Assembly (NCBI GenBank): GCA_947476485.1
Contig: CANJQU010000001.1
Coordinates: 27,635-91,634 of the forward strand
DNA: 64,000 nucleotides
DNA from: Chitinophagaceae bacterium
Lineage (GTDB): Bacteria; Bacteroidota; Bacteroidia; Chitinophagales; Chitinophagaceae
Reading direction: 5' to 3'
Position numbers and translations under genes: made by a program. How positions within the stretch are numbered: position 1 is the first letter of the stretch; each line of letters begins with the position of its first letter. This document shows, one piece after another, positions 45,419 through 55,453 of the stretch. Below the pieces are notes generated by a model. The model was not told the origin of the DNA. It was given only the letters and a program-made list of their open reading frames with translations, and made no database searches.

Positions 45419-48400
45419 TTATCGTTTCTCCATCACAAAATGGAAAGCCTTATGTTCACTCCCGTTCCTTATATTAAGAATATACATGCCATCGGCAAGG
45501 TTGCTGCCGTTCAAGACTATTTGCTCATGGAGACTGCCAGCAATTGCTGTAGCCTTACTTGTATAAATAACCTGCCCCAGCATATTGGTGATCTCTAGGT
45601 ATACAGGCACATCCTTATTTGAGCCTGTTGTGCCAACCACGGTAAATGCCCCGCTGTTCGGGTTGGGCAGCAGCCTGATCTCAAAAGGCAATGCCGTTAC
45701 TTTCAGTTCTGTTACGATTGCCGATACTGCACCGTCATTACCCATTACGGAATGCGTAATATTGGCAATTCCCGCAGCAATCGCGCTTACCATTCCGTTG
45801 CCGTCTACAGTAGCTATACTATTGTCGCTGCTCACCCAATTGCCGCCCATAGCTTCATCAGCTATGCTTACAGTCGATCCAACGGTTGTAATAGCAGAGC
45901 CTCCATAAGTATGCGGTGCAGGGTTATGAACAGTGATCGGCTTAGTAGCTAAAGCTGTACAACCACCGCCAGCATAAGAAACCGCATAACTTATTGTAAC
46001 CGTGCCCGATGTACCTACACCAGTCACATTACCCAATAAATCAACACTGCCTAATGCGCTGTTGCTGCTGCTCCAAACGCCTGATGGTGTAGCATCAGAC
46101 AAAGTGATGGCAAGGCCATGACCTACGTTTGTAGCGCCCAATATAGGAGCAGTGGTCACCAGCGTATTTACCGTAACTATGCGTGTTGTTATACAGCCAT
46201 TAGAGCCATTATAGGTAACTGCAGCAGTGCCGGTAGCAACCCCGTAAACACGGCCGCTGGCACTAACTGTCGCTGTGCCCGCAGGGGTTATTGTCCATGA
46301 TATTCCTGCCGTAGCATCAGATAAGAACGTTACCGCACCTACGCCGCACACATTCAGGTTACCCAATATTGCAGTTGGTAATGCTTTTACAGTTACATTG
46401 TAGGTCTTGTAACATCCGTTGGTAAGCGTATAGGTAACCGTAGCAGTTCCTGTGGTATTACCCAAAACACTTCCTGATCCTACAACCGTGATATTAGAGC
46501 TCATTGAGCTCCATACCCCGCCCGCCGTGAAGTCGGTCAGTTGTATGGATGAGCCGGTACAGACACTGGTTGGGCCTGCAATGTTAGTCGGGTTAACATT
46601 TACGGTAATTATTATGGTTGCTCTGCAACCCGCAGGGGCAACCAATGTATAATATATTGGCAGTGTGCCCACGATAGTGCCGGAAACTACGCCTGTGGCG
46701 CTTACTACTGCTACTGAGGGGATTCCGCTGCTCCAAGTGCCACCTGCGGTAGCATCGGAGAGAGTCGTAGTGAAACCCAGGCATAGGCTGCCGGTGCCGC
46801 CTATGGCAGCCGGCAACGGGAATACTGATACTATAGCTGTAGCCGCTTGTGCGCCCACCGTATAACTGATATGTGCAGTGCCTGCACTCAGCCCGGTAAC
46901 AATACCAGTGGCCGAAATAGAGGCTACACCTGCATCAACAGGGTCTACGCTCCATGTGCCACCTGCGGTCGCATCAAAGAATGGCACGGTGCTGCCTGCA
47001 CACACATAGAAGTAATAACCGGTAATGGCCGCCACGGTAGTTGTGGTAGTTGAAGTGTCCACTGTAACAAGCTTTGTAGCTGTTGCCGTGCCGCAACTAC
47101 TGGTAACAGCATAAGAAATAGTAACAGTTCCGGCGGTTACCCCATGTACGGTGCCGCCGGCTACGGTGGCATGGCCATTGCTGGCGGTCCAGGTGCCGCC
47201 AGGTGCCGCATCAGTAAGTGTTATGTTGCTGCCTGCTGCCACGCTGGCCGCACCGGTAATAGTGCCCGCACTTGCCGCTGCATTTACGGTTACTACGGCA
47301 GTTGCTGCTGCGGTAGCGCAGCTATTGGCAACGGTATAAGAAATAATGGTAGTGCCTGCTGCCAGTGCTGTTACCACGCCACTTGTGCCTACGGTGCCTA
47401 TAGCGGTATTGGTGCTACTCCACGTGCCACCACCTGCTGGGTCGGTAAGTGCTGCTATATTACCTGTGCATATTGTGGCTATGCCAGATATAGTCCCTGC
47501 GGTTGGCAGGGAGCTCACTGTAACAATAAATGTGGCGCTGCACCCAGACGCAGGCAAGGTATAATAAACAGGTGCAGCACCTGTTCCTGCTGCTGTTACT
47601 ACCCCCGCAGTGCCAATGGTAGCCACCAATGGTAGGCCGCTGCTCCAAACTCCACCTGTTGTAATATCTGATAATGTCGTTGCTCCACCCGGACATATTA
47701 CTCCTGTGCCGGTTATCGCAGCAGGTGAAGGGTAAACAGTTACTACCGCCGAGGCATAAGACGTACCAATGGTATAACTAAGTCTTGCTGTGCCTGCACT
47801 TATTCCTGAAACAACTCCGCTTGCTGATACGGATGCAACTCCCGCATCAGCCCCATTAATGCTCCATGTGCCTCCCGGGCTAGCATCAGAAAAAGCAGCC
47901 GTTGCAGCTGAGCATAGATGAAAACTAGAACCGGTAATTACAGATGCAGGCCCAAATCCTATGCGTGTAATATCTACTTCAATGCCATGGAAAATATCAT
48001 CAATACCATCCGTATTCACAAGCAAGAAATCCGAGCCCAATATTCCACTTTGATTTATAACCGGATGGTGTAACGTCACTGTTGTTGTTTTCCATTGATT
48101 GTCACCAACTCCCGTCATACTTAATGCTGTTTGCAAGCCTGAAGAATCATAGTATTTTAATGCCCATGTTGAGTTTAGATGTTTATCAAGCCAGGTAATT
48201 TTAAATACCAGGCTATCAGGGCCGGCAAGGGAAAAAAAATCATGATGAAATTTGAAATACATCGTGTTTTTGCCGCTACTGTTTTCAAATGAACGGGCAA
48301 AACGATCATATATGGATGAGTTTGTGTCAATGACACCACGCACCCGGAAAAGGCCGATGGAGGTAGAGTCAGGGTTCAATTGGGTGATCCATCTTTCGTA

Positions 48401-49693
48401 ATTGCCTTCCTCAATATTCCATCCTGCATCATTATACCCTGTTTGATGGTCGCGCTGATAAACCTGCCCTTTAGTGGCTGCAAATACATCATCCATTTGA
48501 GCCCCTCTAGACGCATAGGCACTACATATGGCCGTATAGCGGGACTGATTTGACTGGCCGGCACTTCCATAAATACTTACCGGGAACTTAATGGTATTTT
48601 GAGAGTTTAACCCCTCATGAAAGAAAACATAGGCAGCATTAGCCGTGGCCGGATAAATTTGCCCGGCATACTTATTGAACAAACGAAACACTGAATGTAA
48701 CTCAGGTTTTACCTGGGCTTCATTTAATGCACTTTGGGTCACCAGCCACACAGAAAGCCCCGTATTGAGACCGCTGATGGCTCCCCAATAAAATCCCAAC
48801 GGAATATTTATCTGATATAAAGGTCTGGTCCATGTCTGGTCCATCTCTGCTGCTGAAAATAATTTTATCCCCGTGGGATTGATGAGATAAGGGGTAAATG
48901 TGTTTTTAAAATCCAACTCGTCAGAGAGATGGTGCCCTCTTGCATATGCACCTCCTTTCATTCCAAACCCGTAAGTAACATTGGTCAATACCCAGTTCCA
49001 CTCTATGGGTTGATCGACAGGATCAATACTATTAAATAAAAGTCCCATCGTGGTGGCGGTGCTACCGGAATTAAAAGTTGACCTGTATTTATCAAATGCA
49101 GCTAGCCTGAATGTGCGCCACATCGAATTTGATATATTATATGAAGTGTCAATAGGGTCTCCTTTGTAAGGGACTTCATCGCCGGTACAGCCGGTCTTTA
49201 CTTGAACATAGCCAATGTTACCTAACAGACTTGCCGGTTGGGTCCTTAAGAAAACGCCAAAACTATCTATAAGCTTGAAATAATAGCGTTTGTAATCAGC
49301 ATCTAAGTAATAGGGGTATTGTGCCCAACCAGGGTGCAGTGTATCATTTGTAACTACTCCCGGCACTCCATTTGTATATATCCAGGCAGGTGCATCAGGG
49401 CCCACTCCAACGCTTATGTTTACCTTCTGGTTATTATTATAGGCTGTTTGCAATATGGCTTGAATAGAAGACCAATCATAATGGTTCGAGTCTAGATTTT
49501 GAACGTCTTTCCAGTAAACATCGGCACTCATACCCCGCAAATAGCTGTAAGCGGTATCTACCGAAATATCGAACGCATTAGACCTGTCCCATACACCATA
49601 ACAATTTAATGGTAAAATTTGTGCCTGAGCATTTACAGAAATTGTACCTAACAAAAGCGCAATTACTTTTAAAAAATAGCTTTTGATTCCCAT
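45419..49693 (-). CDS. Large secreted protein: GH42-like TIM-barrel N-terminus, tandem Ig-like (Big_2-type) repeats, T9SS type A sorting domain
   Basis: 1424 aa; N-terminus SADVYWKDVQNLDSNHYDWSSIQAILQTAYNNNQKVNISVGVG; many GTWS..ATV..GVV.G...GT..I.Y.. units; C-terminus LLPNPNSGAFTVVG...GMYILNIRNGSEHKAFHFVMEKR. Confidence 0.88.
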   Translation of the reverse strand: MGIKSYFLKVIALLLGTISVNAQAQILPLNCYGVWDRSNAFDISVDTAYSYLRGMSADVYWKDVQNLDSNHYDWSSIQAILQTAYNNNQKVNISVGVGPDAPAWIYTNGVPGVVTNDTLHPGWAQYPYYLDADYKRYYFKLIDSFGVFLRTQPASLLGNIGYVQVKTGCTGDEVPYKGDPIDTSYNISNSMWRTFRLAAFDKYRSTFNSGSTATTMGLLFNSIDPVDQPIEWNWVLTNVTYGFGMKGGAYARGHHLSDELDFKNTFTPYLINPTGIKLFSAAEMDQTWTRPLYQINIPLGFYWGAISGLNTGLSVWLVTQSALNEAQVKPELHSVFRLFNKYAGQIYPATANAAYVFFHEGLNSQNTIKFPVSIYGSAGQSNQSRYTAICSAYASRGAQMDDVFAATKGQVYQRDHQTGYNDAGWNIEEGNYERWITQLNPDSTSIGLFRVRGVIDTNSSIYDRFARSFENSSGKNTMYFKFHHDFFSLAGPDSLVFKITWLDKHLNSTWALKYYDSSGLQTALSMTGVGDNQWKTTTVTLHHPVINQSGILGSDFLLVNTDGIDDIFHGIEVDITRIGFGPASVITGSSFHLCSAATAAFSDASPGGTWSINGADAGVASVSASGVVSGISAGTARLSYTIGTSYASAVVTVYPSPAAITGTGVICPGGATTLSDITTGGVWSSGLPLVATIGTAGVVTAAGTGAAPVYYTLPASGCSATFIVTVSSLPTAGTISGIATICTGNIAALTDPAGGGTWSSTNTAIGTVGTSGVVTALAAGTTIISYTVANSCATAAATAVVTVNAAASAGTITGAASVAAGSNITLTDAAPGGTWTASNGHATVAGGTVHGVTAGTVTISYAVTSSCGTATATKLVTVDTSTTTTTVAAITGYYFYVCAGSTVPFFDATAGGTWSVDPVDAGVASISATGIVTGLSAGTAHISYTVGAQAATAIVSVFPLPAAIGGTGSLCLGFTTTLSDATAGGTWSSGIPSVAVVSATGVVSGTIVGTLPIYYTLVAPAGCRATIIITVNVNPTNIAGPTSVCTGSSIQLTDFTAGGVWSSMSSNITVVGSGSVLGNTTGTATVTYTLTNGCYKTYNVTVKALPTAILGNLNVCGVGAVTFLSDATAGISWTITPAGTATVSASGRVYGVATGTAAVTYNGSNGCITTRIVTVNTLVTTAPILGATNVGHGLAITLSDATPSGVWSSSNSALGSVDLLGNVTGVGTSGTVTISYAVSYAGGGCTALATKPITVHNPAPHTYGGSAITTVGSTVSIADEAMGGNWVSSDNSIATVDGNGMVSAIAAGIANITHSVMGNDGAVSAIVTELKVTALPFEIRLLPNPNSGAFTVVGTTGSNKDVPVYLEITNMLGQVIYTSKATAIAGSLHEQIVLNGSNLADGMYILNIRNGSEHKAFHFVMEKR

Positions 49694-50260
49694 TTTCAGC
49701 TGATATTAATTGCAGCGATTTTTTAATTGTTTCACTTCTTTATACGAATTATTTCGGTGTTTTATTAATTGGCTTATATCCCCTAATACGCTAGTATCAA
49801 TTAACAATTTCTGTCTAGATGCAAAAACGAAGCGTAGTATTATGATGTAAAGATATCTTTTCAGCATAAATATTTGCCATAGTCTTTTGGTTTATTATTG
49901 ATACAATTAGTTATGTATGCCTCAATGTGTGGCATTTTCATAGAGTCTGCGGAATAGTCCCGGCTAGGGGAAAGGTGCGAAAATTGGAGGTTGGATGATT
50001 TAATCAAACAATAGAAAATTTGATAATTACGAAGATAGAAACTCACTTACTTTCTTAAATGCACAGACAAATGGCAAATAAGTGTACCTAAGGGGAGCCA
50101 TCTATCTGGCATTTTGTGCTTGTTTCATCTTTTTTGGAGTAGCATCAGCAATAATGATTAGTATTCCGACGAAAATAAAATTGCTTAATTGATTTACTTC
50201 CGTTGAGGCCCTGTTCGCTAACTTAATGCGTGACTCCCCTTTATGGGGTGGGGGTGAGAT

Positions 50261-51415
50261 TTAAAGCATCGGGTGCCGCTTAAACTCTTTGTTCCGGTCG
50301 AACAAATACCGGTAAGTGCTTAGGTTACGGCTGCGGTAGGTGCCAAGGTTCTCAGCTATGTTTATCATCTTGGGGTTGAAGTCGCCTATCCATTGCATCT
50401 CGTAGTCCTGGTAGCGGGCCTGCGCCTGGATCACTTTTGCGCCTTCTACGATCATGAATGCATCAACGCCCATTCCCTGGAACTCAGGGATAATTCCAAA
50501 CACGAGACCAACGAAGCGGCTGCATTTTCCGAATTTCTGCAGCAGGAAAAACTGTAGTTTCTTCAGTAATCCGAACTGGCCGTTCATGTATTTAAAGAAC
50601 TGGTTCAGATCGGGCAGGTTCACCCACATGGCCACCGGCTGGTCGTTGTGATAGACAAACCAGGTGAGGTGTTCGTCCATAACCGGTTTCATGGTTTTGA
50701 ACATTTTCTGCACGGTTTTTTCTTCCAGCGATTTGCCGCCGCCATGACCGGCCCATGCCTTATTATAGATCACAGTAAAGTCCTTTGCAAAGCGCTCAAT
50801 TTCACTTTTTTTGATCATTTCCGCCCGGTAGGCCTTATCCTGCACTATAAGCGCATGACGCTGATAGAATTTTTCGGCCAACCTGTTCTCTACTTTAAGA
50901 GCAAAGCACACCTGGTTGAAATAGACCTTAAAGCCATAATTTTCAAAAAGCTGGACATAGTAGGGCGGGTTATAATTCATGCAATATAGCGGCGCATAAT
51001 AGCCATCCGTCACCAGGCCCCACCACCGGTCCCGCTCTCCAAAGTTTATGGGGCCGTCCATTGCTTGCATACCGTGTGCGATCAGCCATTCTTTGCAGGT
51101 ATTAAATATGAGATCTGCAGCAGCCTGTTCATTAACACACTCAAAAAAACCAATACCGCCCGTGGGTTGTTCGTTTTTATATTGTTTATTCACAAAGGCG
51201 GCTACACGGCCTTTAAACCTGCCTTTATCATCTTTAAGCAGCCACCTTATGTACTCACCTCCGCGTTTTATGAATTTGTTTTTCTCCGGGTCAAACACTT
51301 CATTAATATCCTTATCCAGCGGGCGTATCCAGTTGGCGTCATTCTTATAAATGTCAATAGCTACCTGCAGAAATGCCTGTTTATCAGCGTCCGTTTTCAC
51401 CTCGTGCATGTGCAT
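50261..51415 (-). CDS. GNAT-fold-like hypothetical protein
   Basis: Likely start MHMHEVKTDADKQAFLQVAIDIYKNDANWIRPLDKDINEVFDPEKN; GIIPEFQGMGVDAFMIVEGAKV acetyl-CoA-loop-like motif. Confidence 0.78.
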   Translation of the reverse strand: MHMHEVKTDADKQAFLQVAIDIYKNDANWIRPLDKDINEVFDPEKNKFIKRGGEYIRWLLKDDKGRFKGRVAAFVNKQYKNEQPTGGIGFFECVNEQAAADLIFNTCKEWLIAHGMQAMDGPINFGERDRWWGLVTDGYYAPLYCMNYNPPYYVQLFENYGFKVYFNQVCFALKVENRLAEKFYQRHALIVQDKAYRAEMIKKSEIERFAKDFTVIYNKAWAGHGGGKSLEEKTVQKMFKTMKPVMDEHLTWFVYHNDQPVAMWVNLPDLNQFFKYMNGQFGLLKKLQFFLLQKFGKCSRFVGLVFGIIPEFQGMGVDAFMIVEGAKVIQAQARYQDYEMQWIGDFNPKMINIAENLGTYRSRNLSTYRYLFDRNKEFKRHPML

Positions 51416-51486
51416 AGTGGTACTTGCTTTTTGAAGCCGCGAAGTTACGGGATTGCATTTATTTACAGAAGTTGGTTTTTGCGCAT

Positions 51487-51520
51487 AAAAAAGCATTGCA
51501 GATCGGTGCAATGCTTTTTT
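51487..51520. terminator. Strong bidirectional terminator AAAAAAGCATTGCA-GATCGG-TGCAATGCTTTTTT
   Basis: 14-bp perfect arms with A/T runs. Confidence 0.85.
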
Positions 51521-51546
51521 TAAAGGTGAAATGGCCGGGTTGGGGG

Positions 51547-51940
51547 CTATTTGGTGCCGGTGAAAGTACAAGTCACATTTACGGCGCCGGTCACTGTTTC
51601 CGTAAGGGTAAGCGTTGTTCCACTTATTGAACCGCTTCCGCTTATGGTATATGAATTGCCACAATTATCCATAAATGTTTGGGCCGGGATCGTCAGCGTA
51701 TTACCGTTTGCAGTATGACTAAGTGTAGTGGCTTTTACACAGGTCAGGTCGCCTACAGTTCCGGCTGTGGTCAGCGTAGTGTTGTTGGTTCTTGTGAGGG
51801 TAAATGCGCCACCACCGCCGCATGAAGTAGTGCCAGTCCATGTTCCGGCGAATTTGGCAGCATGATCCGTCCTCTTTTTTTGTGCAGCCGGAGAATGTAA
51901 TAAAAGCTACAAGGGCAATGGAAATAACTTGTGTGATTTT
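51547..51940 (-). pseudogene. Decayed lipoprotein gene (lost start codon, frameshift at A7 run)
   Basis: KITQVISIALVAFITFSGC|TKK then, in another frame, RTDHAAKFAGTWTGTTSCGGGGAFTLTRTNNTTLTTAGTVGDLTCVKATTLSHTANGNTLTIPAQTFMDNCGNSYTISGSGSISGTTLTLTETVTGAVNVTCTFTGTK*. Confidence 0.82.
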
Positions 51941-52242
51941 TTAAAATCACTGTAGTCATCGTCGATCCTTTCCTGCATCAGCCTGCTGAAAAACGTCGCA
52001 TGTGATGGGTCAAATAAACCTGGGAGTACAAAGGCAAGATGCAGTTGATTAACAACCCCGCTGTGTGTTTTGGGTACGAGGTCTTTAGTCAGCAACAATG
52101 CCTTGGTTGCATGAAAGCAACTATAATATAATCTGCTGATTGCTGAAACGTAGAATTTGTATGCCATCAATACAACAACCTCGGCAAGCAAAGATTGAGA
52201 TTTTAATAGTTTCAAACGAATGGCTTCGTCTTGTCGGCTCAT
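51907..52242 (-). CDS. HEPN domain-containing protein (module 2)
   Basis: KSQSLLAEVVVLMAYKFYVSAISRLYYSCFHATKALLLTKDLVPKTHSGV; RLYYSCFH = Rx6H. Confidence 0.87.
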   Translation of the reverse strand: MSRQDEAIRLKLLKSQSLLAEVVVLMAYKFYVSAISRLYYSCFHATKALLLTKDLVPKTHSGVVNQLHLAFVLPGLFDPSHATFFSRLMQERIDDDYSDFKKSHKLFPLPL

Positions 52243-52550
52243 AGCTCAATCATTCTTTTGGAAATAGATTGATACAATGAATAATAGGACGGGTTTTTGT
52301 GCCATTCATTTTCCTGGATAGTAAGTGCGTTAATGAAGGCCGCGATTTTTACACTGATTGGGAACAGTGAATTATGAATGTTCTTTTTTAATGTTGAGGT
52401 AACAGGTTGAGGGGTCAAAATAAGAATATCCCAGTCACTCTCCTCAGTTGGAGTGCCATAGGCCATACTTCCAAAGAGCATGACTTTTGCATCAGGGGCA
52501 ACTTTTAGGATCTGTGATTTTATGGATGAAAGTATATCCTTCTTTTTCAT
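52239..52550 (-). CDS. Nucleotidyltransferase domain protein (MNT, module 2)
   Basis: LFGSMAYGTPTEESDWDILILT = GSx10DxD; 4-nt overlap with HEPN. Confidence 0.88.
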   Translation of the reverse strand: MKKKDILSSIKSQILKVAPDAKVMLFGSMAYGTPTEESDWDILILTPQPVTSTLKKNIHNSLFPISVKIAAFINALTIQENEWHKNPSYYSLYQSISKRMIEL

Positions 52551-52639
52551 AATGCAAATTTAGATAAAATAAAGATGTGTCTTACCTGTTACATGAAGCA
52601 AATGCTTAATTGGGCCAAGAAGACATTCCATTCCTCCCA

Positions 52640-55381
52640 TTACTTAAATGCATCCTCAACAAGCTGCGCCTGCTCTATTGCATGTTTCTTTGCAAATCCC
52701 GTTGCTGTAGATGCGCTTGCGGGTCTGCTCAGGTACTTCATCGCAAAGTCCGGTAGGTTCATGACCAGGAAGCTCAGGGCGCCCATGTTGCGTGGCTCTT
52801 CCTGCACCCATGTCCATTCGGCTTTTTTGTATTTCGTCCGAAATGCGTCCAGTTGGGCCGTTGGTAACGGATATATCTGTTCCAACCTTACAATTGCTAC
52901 ATCTTCGCGCTTGTCCGCCAGCTGTTTTTCGCTAAGGTCGAAGTACATTTTGCCGCTGCACAAAAGCACTTTTTTCACCTTTGCTGCACTTTTTATGTTC
53001 CGGTCGTCCAGCACTTCCTGGAAGCCGCCAGTGGTAAACTCACTCATTACAGAGTAGGAGCGCACGTGACGCAAATTAGCCTTTGGAGAGAAGTTGATCA
53101 GCGGCTTCCGGAACTCCCATTTCAACTGCCTGCGCAGTGCGTGGAAGAAATTGGCTGCTGTGGTGATATTGGTAACAACCATGTTATTCTCTGCACACAT
53201 CTGCAGGAAGCGCTCCAGGCGAGCGCTGCTATGCTCTGGTCCGCCTCCCTCATATCCGTGTGGCAACAGCATTACAAGGCCATTCATGTTGGTCCATTTT
53301 TGCTCACCACCTACAATGTACTGGTCGATGATCGTCTGGGCGCCGTTTGCGAAGTCTCCGTATTGTGCTTCCCAGAGTACAAGATTATTAGGGTTAGCCA
53401 TTGCATAACCATACTCAAAGCCAAGCACGGCAAACTCGCTGAGCAGTGAATTATAAATGTATGGCGTGCCCTGGTTGTCAGATATCTTACTTAGCCTGTT
53501 GTAGGGTTCATTGGTGTTCTGGTCGTATATAACAGCATGACGGTGAGAGAATGTGCCACGTTTCACATCTTCGCCGCTCAGTCTTATATCATTCTTTTCC
53601 TGCAGCAGGCTGGCATATGCCATCAGCTCGCCCGTGGCCCAGTCTGCCTTGCCTTCTGTATCAAACAGTTTTATCTTATCCTGAATCAGCTTTTCTACTT
53701 TTTTCAGTGGACTGAAACCCTTCGGCCATTGCATGAGTGAAGCAAACAGTTTCCTGAAGTCTTCTTCTTTGATCGCTGTGACGGGTGATTTTCCAAAATC
53801 TGCATCCTGTGCCTTCCTGAGCGCCTTCCACCAAAGCTCCGGTTTCTGGTAGATGTAGGGTAGGGGCTTTTGTTTTACTTCATCGAGTCGCTGCTGGAGA
53901 TCGGCCCAGAACTGGACTTCCATTTGTTTTGCAAGTTCCTGTGCATCTGCTTCTCCGTGTTTCAGCAGGTACTGCGTATACATTTCACGCGGATTTGCGT
54001 GCTTATCGATAAGCGCATAAAGCTGGGGCTGTGTAAATTTCGGTTCGTCCCCTTCGTTATGTCCGTGCTTGCGATAGCACACCATGTCAATAAAAATGTC
54101 TTTGTTGAACAACTGGCGGTAAGCCACAGCCAGCATGCTGCATTTTACCACGGCTTCTGCATCATCGCCGTTCACATGCAATACCGGTGCCTGCAGCATA
54201 GATGCCATGCTGGTACAGTAATCTGTAGAGCGGGCTTCGTCGAAGTCTGTGGTAAAACCTATCTGGTTATTGATGACATAATGTATGGTGCCACCGGTAT
54301 AATAGCCGGCAAGGTCAGACATCTGCAGCAGTTCAAAACCCACTCCCTGCCCAGCAACAGCGGCATCACCATGTATCAGTATGGGAAGTACTTTGTCATA
54401 TTCCCGCTCATACAGCGTATCTGCCTTGGCGCGGGCAAATCCCTCTACAACGGGGTTTACAGCTTCCAGGTGCGATGGATTTGGCGTGAGCTGCACATTG
54501 ATCACATTGCCCTTAGGTGTCGTTATGTTAGATTGGAAGCCTAGATGGTATTTCACGTCTCCGCTGCCCATGGTCATGTCCTCGGGCATATTGCCTTCAA
54601 ACTCAGAAAATATCTGTTCGTATGTTTTCTTCAGCGTGTTTGCCAGTATATTCAGCCTGCCGCGGTGAGCCATGCCGATCACCACTTCCTGCACACCTGC
54701 TGCCGCTGCATCGTTTATTATAGTGTCTAATGCCGCGATGGTCGATTCTCCGCCTTCCAGCCCGAAACGTTTCTGTCCAATGAATTTCGTGTTCAGGAAT
54801 TTTTCAAATATTACCCCTTCATTCAGCTTTTCCAGTATACGCTTGCGTTCAGTGATAGAAAGTGGTTTCTGCACCAGGTCCTCATAGGTTTTCTCAACCC
54901 ACTGGCATCTTTCCGTACTGTTAATATAAGTGTATTCTATACCTATGTTACTTGCATACATCGCCTTCAATTTGGCGAGTATGTCTTTTAGCCGGGCATC
55001 CTGCATACCTACGATCTTGCCCGCGAAAAATGGTGTTTCCATATCCGCCTCGCTTAGCCTGAAGCGGAACAATTCCAGTTCGGCGTGGCGGTCCTTCCGG
55101 GCACGAATGGGGTTAGTGGTAGCTACAAGGTGCCCGCGCTTGCGATAGGCCCGGATGAGTTCAAATACACCCAATTCCTTTACCAGCTTATCGTTGTTCA
55201 CAGAGCCATTGCTCGTTTGCGCAACAGATACCAAACCTCCGGCATTGCTTATAGCAAAGTCAAACCCTTCAAAAAATTTCTTCCATTCCGGGTCAACAGT
55301 AGTTGAATCTTTTGTGAATTCGGTGTAAAGCGACTCAATATATTCGGGGGTAGGCCCCATTACGTAAGAAAAATCTTTCAT
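52640..55381 (-). CDS. sucA: 2-oxoglutarate dehydrogenase E1 component
   Basis: GMAHRGRLNILANTLKKTYEQIFSEFEG, HLGFQSNITTPKG, HGDAAVAGQGVGFELLQMSDLAGYYTGGTIHYVINNQIGFTT, LLPHGYEGGGPEHSSARLERFLQ. Confidence 0.97.
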   Translation of the reverse strand: MKDFSYVMGPTPEYIESLYTEFTKDSTTVDPEWKKFFEGFDFAISNAGGLVSVAQTSNGSVNNDKLVKELGVFELIRAYRKRGHLVATTNPIRARKDRHAELELFRFRLSEADMETPFFAGKIVGMQDARLKDILAKLKAMYASNIGIEYTYINSTERCQWVEKTYEDLVQKPLSITERKRILEKLNEGVIFEKFLNTKFIGQKRFGLEGGESTIAALDTIINDAAAAGVQEVVIGMAHRGRLNILANTLKKTYEQIFSEFEGNMPEDMTMGSGDVKYHLGFQSNITTPKGNVINVQLTPNPSHLEAVNPVVEGFARAKADTLYEREYDKVLPILIHGDAAVAGQGVGFELLQMSDLAGYYTGGTIHYVINNQIGFTTDFDEARSTDYCTSMASMLQAPVLHVNGDDAEAVVKCSMLAVAYRQLFNKDIFIDMVCYRKHGHNEGDEPKFTQPQLYALIDKHANPREMYTQYLLKHGEADAQELAKQMEVQFWADLQQRLDEVKQKPLPYIYQKPELWWKALRKAQDADFGKSPVTAIKEEDFRKLFASLMQWPKGFSPLKKVEKLIQDKIKLFDTEGKADWATGELMAYASLLQEKNDIRLSGEDVKRGTFSHRHAVIYDQNTNEPYNRLSKISDNQGTPYIYNSLLSEFAVLGFEYGYAMANPNNLVLWEAQYGDFANGAQTIIDQYIVGGEQKWTNMNGLVMLLPHGYEGGGPEHSSARLERFLQMCAENNMVVTNITTAANFFHALRRQLKWEFRKPLINFSPKANLRHVRSYSVMSEFTTGGFQEVLDDRNIKSAAKVKKVLLCSGKMYFDLSEKQLADKREDVAIVRLEQIYPLPTAQLDAFRTKYKKAEWTWVQEEPRNMGALSFLVMNLPDFAMKYLSRPASASTATGFAKKHAIEQAQLVEDAFK

Positions 55382-55453
55382 TTATCTATTGGATGTGAGA
55401 ATAGGTGCGAATTTACAGCATAAACAGGTAATTGCCCAATAGCAATTCGCTAA

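Noticed and set aside
47144-47635. 163-aa plus-strand ORF rich in Cys/Gly/Tyr
   Set aside because: Antisense of the Big_2 tandem repeats in the 1424-aa gene.
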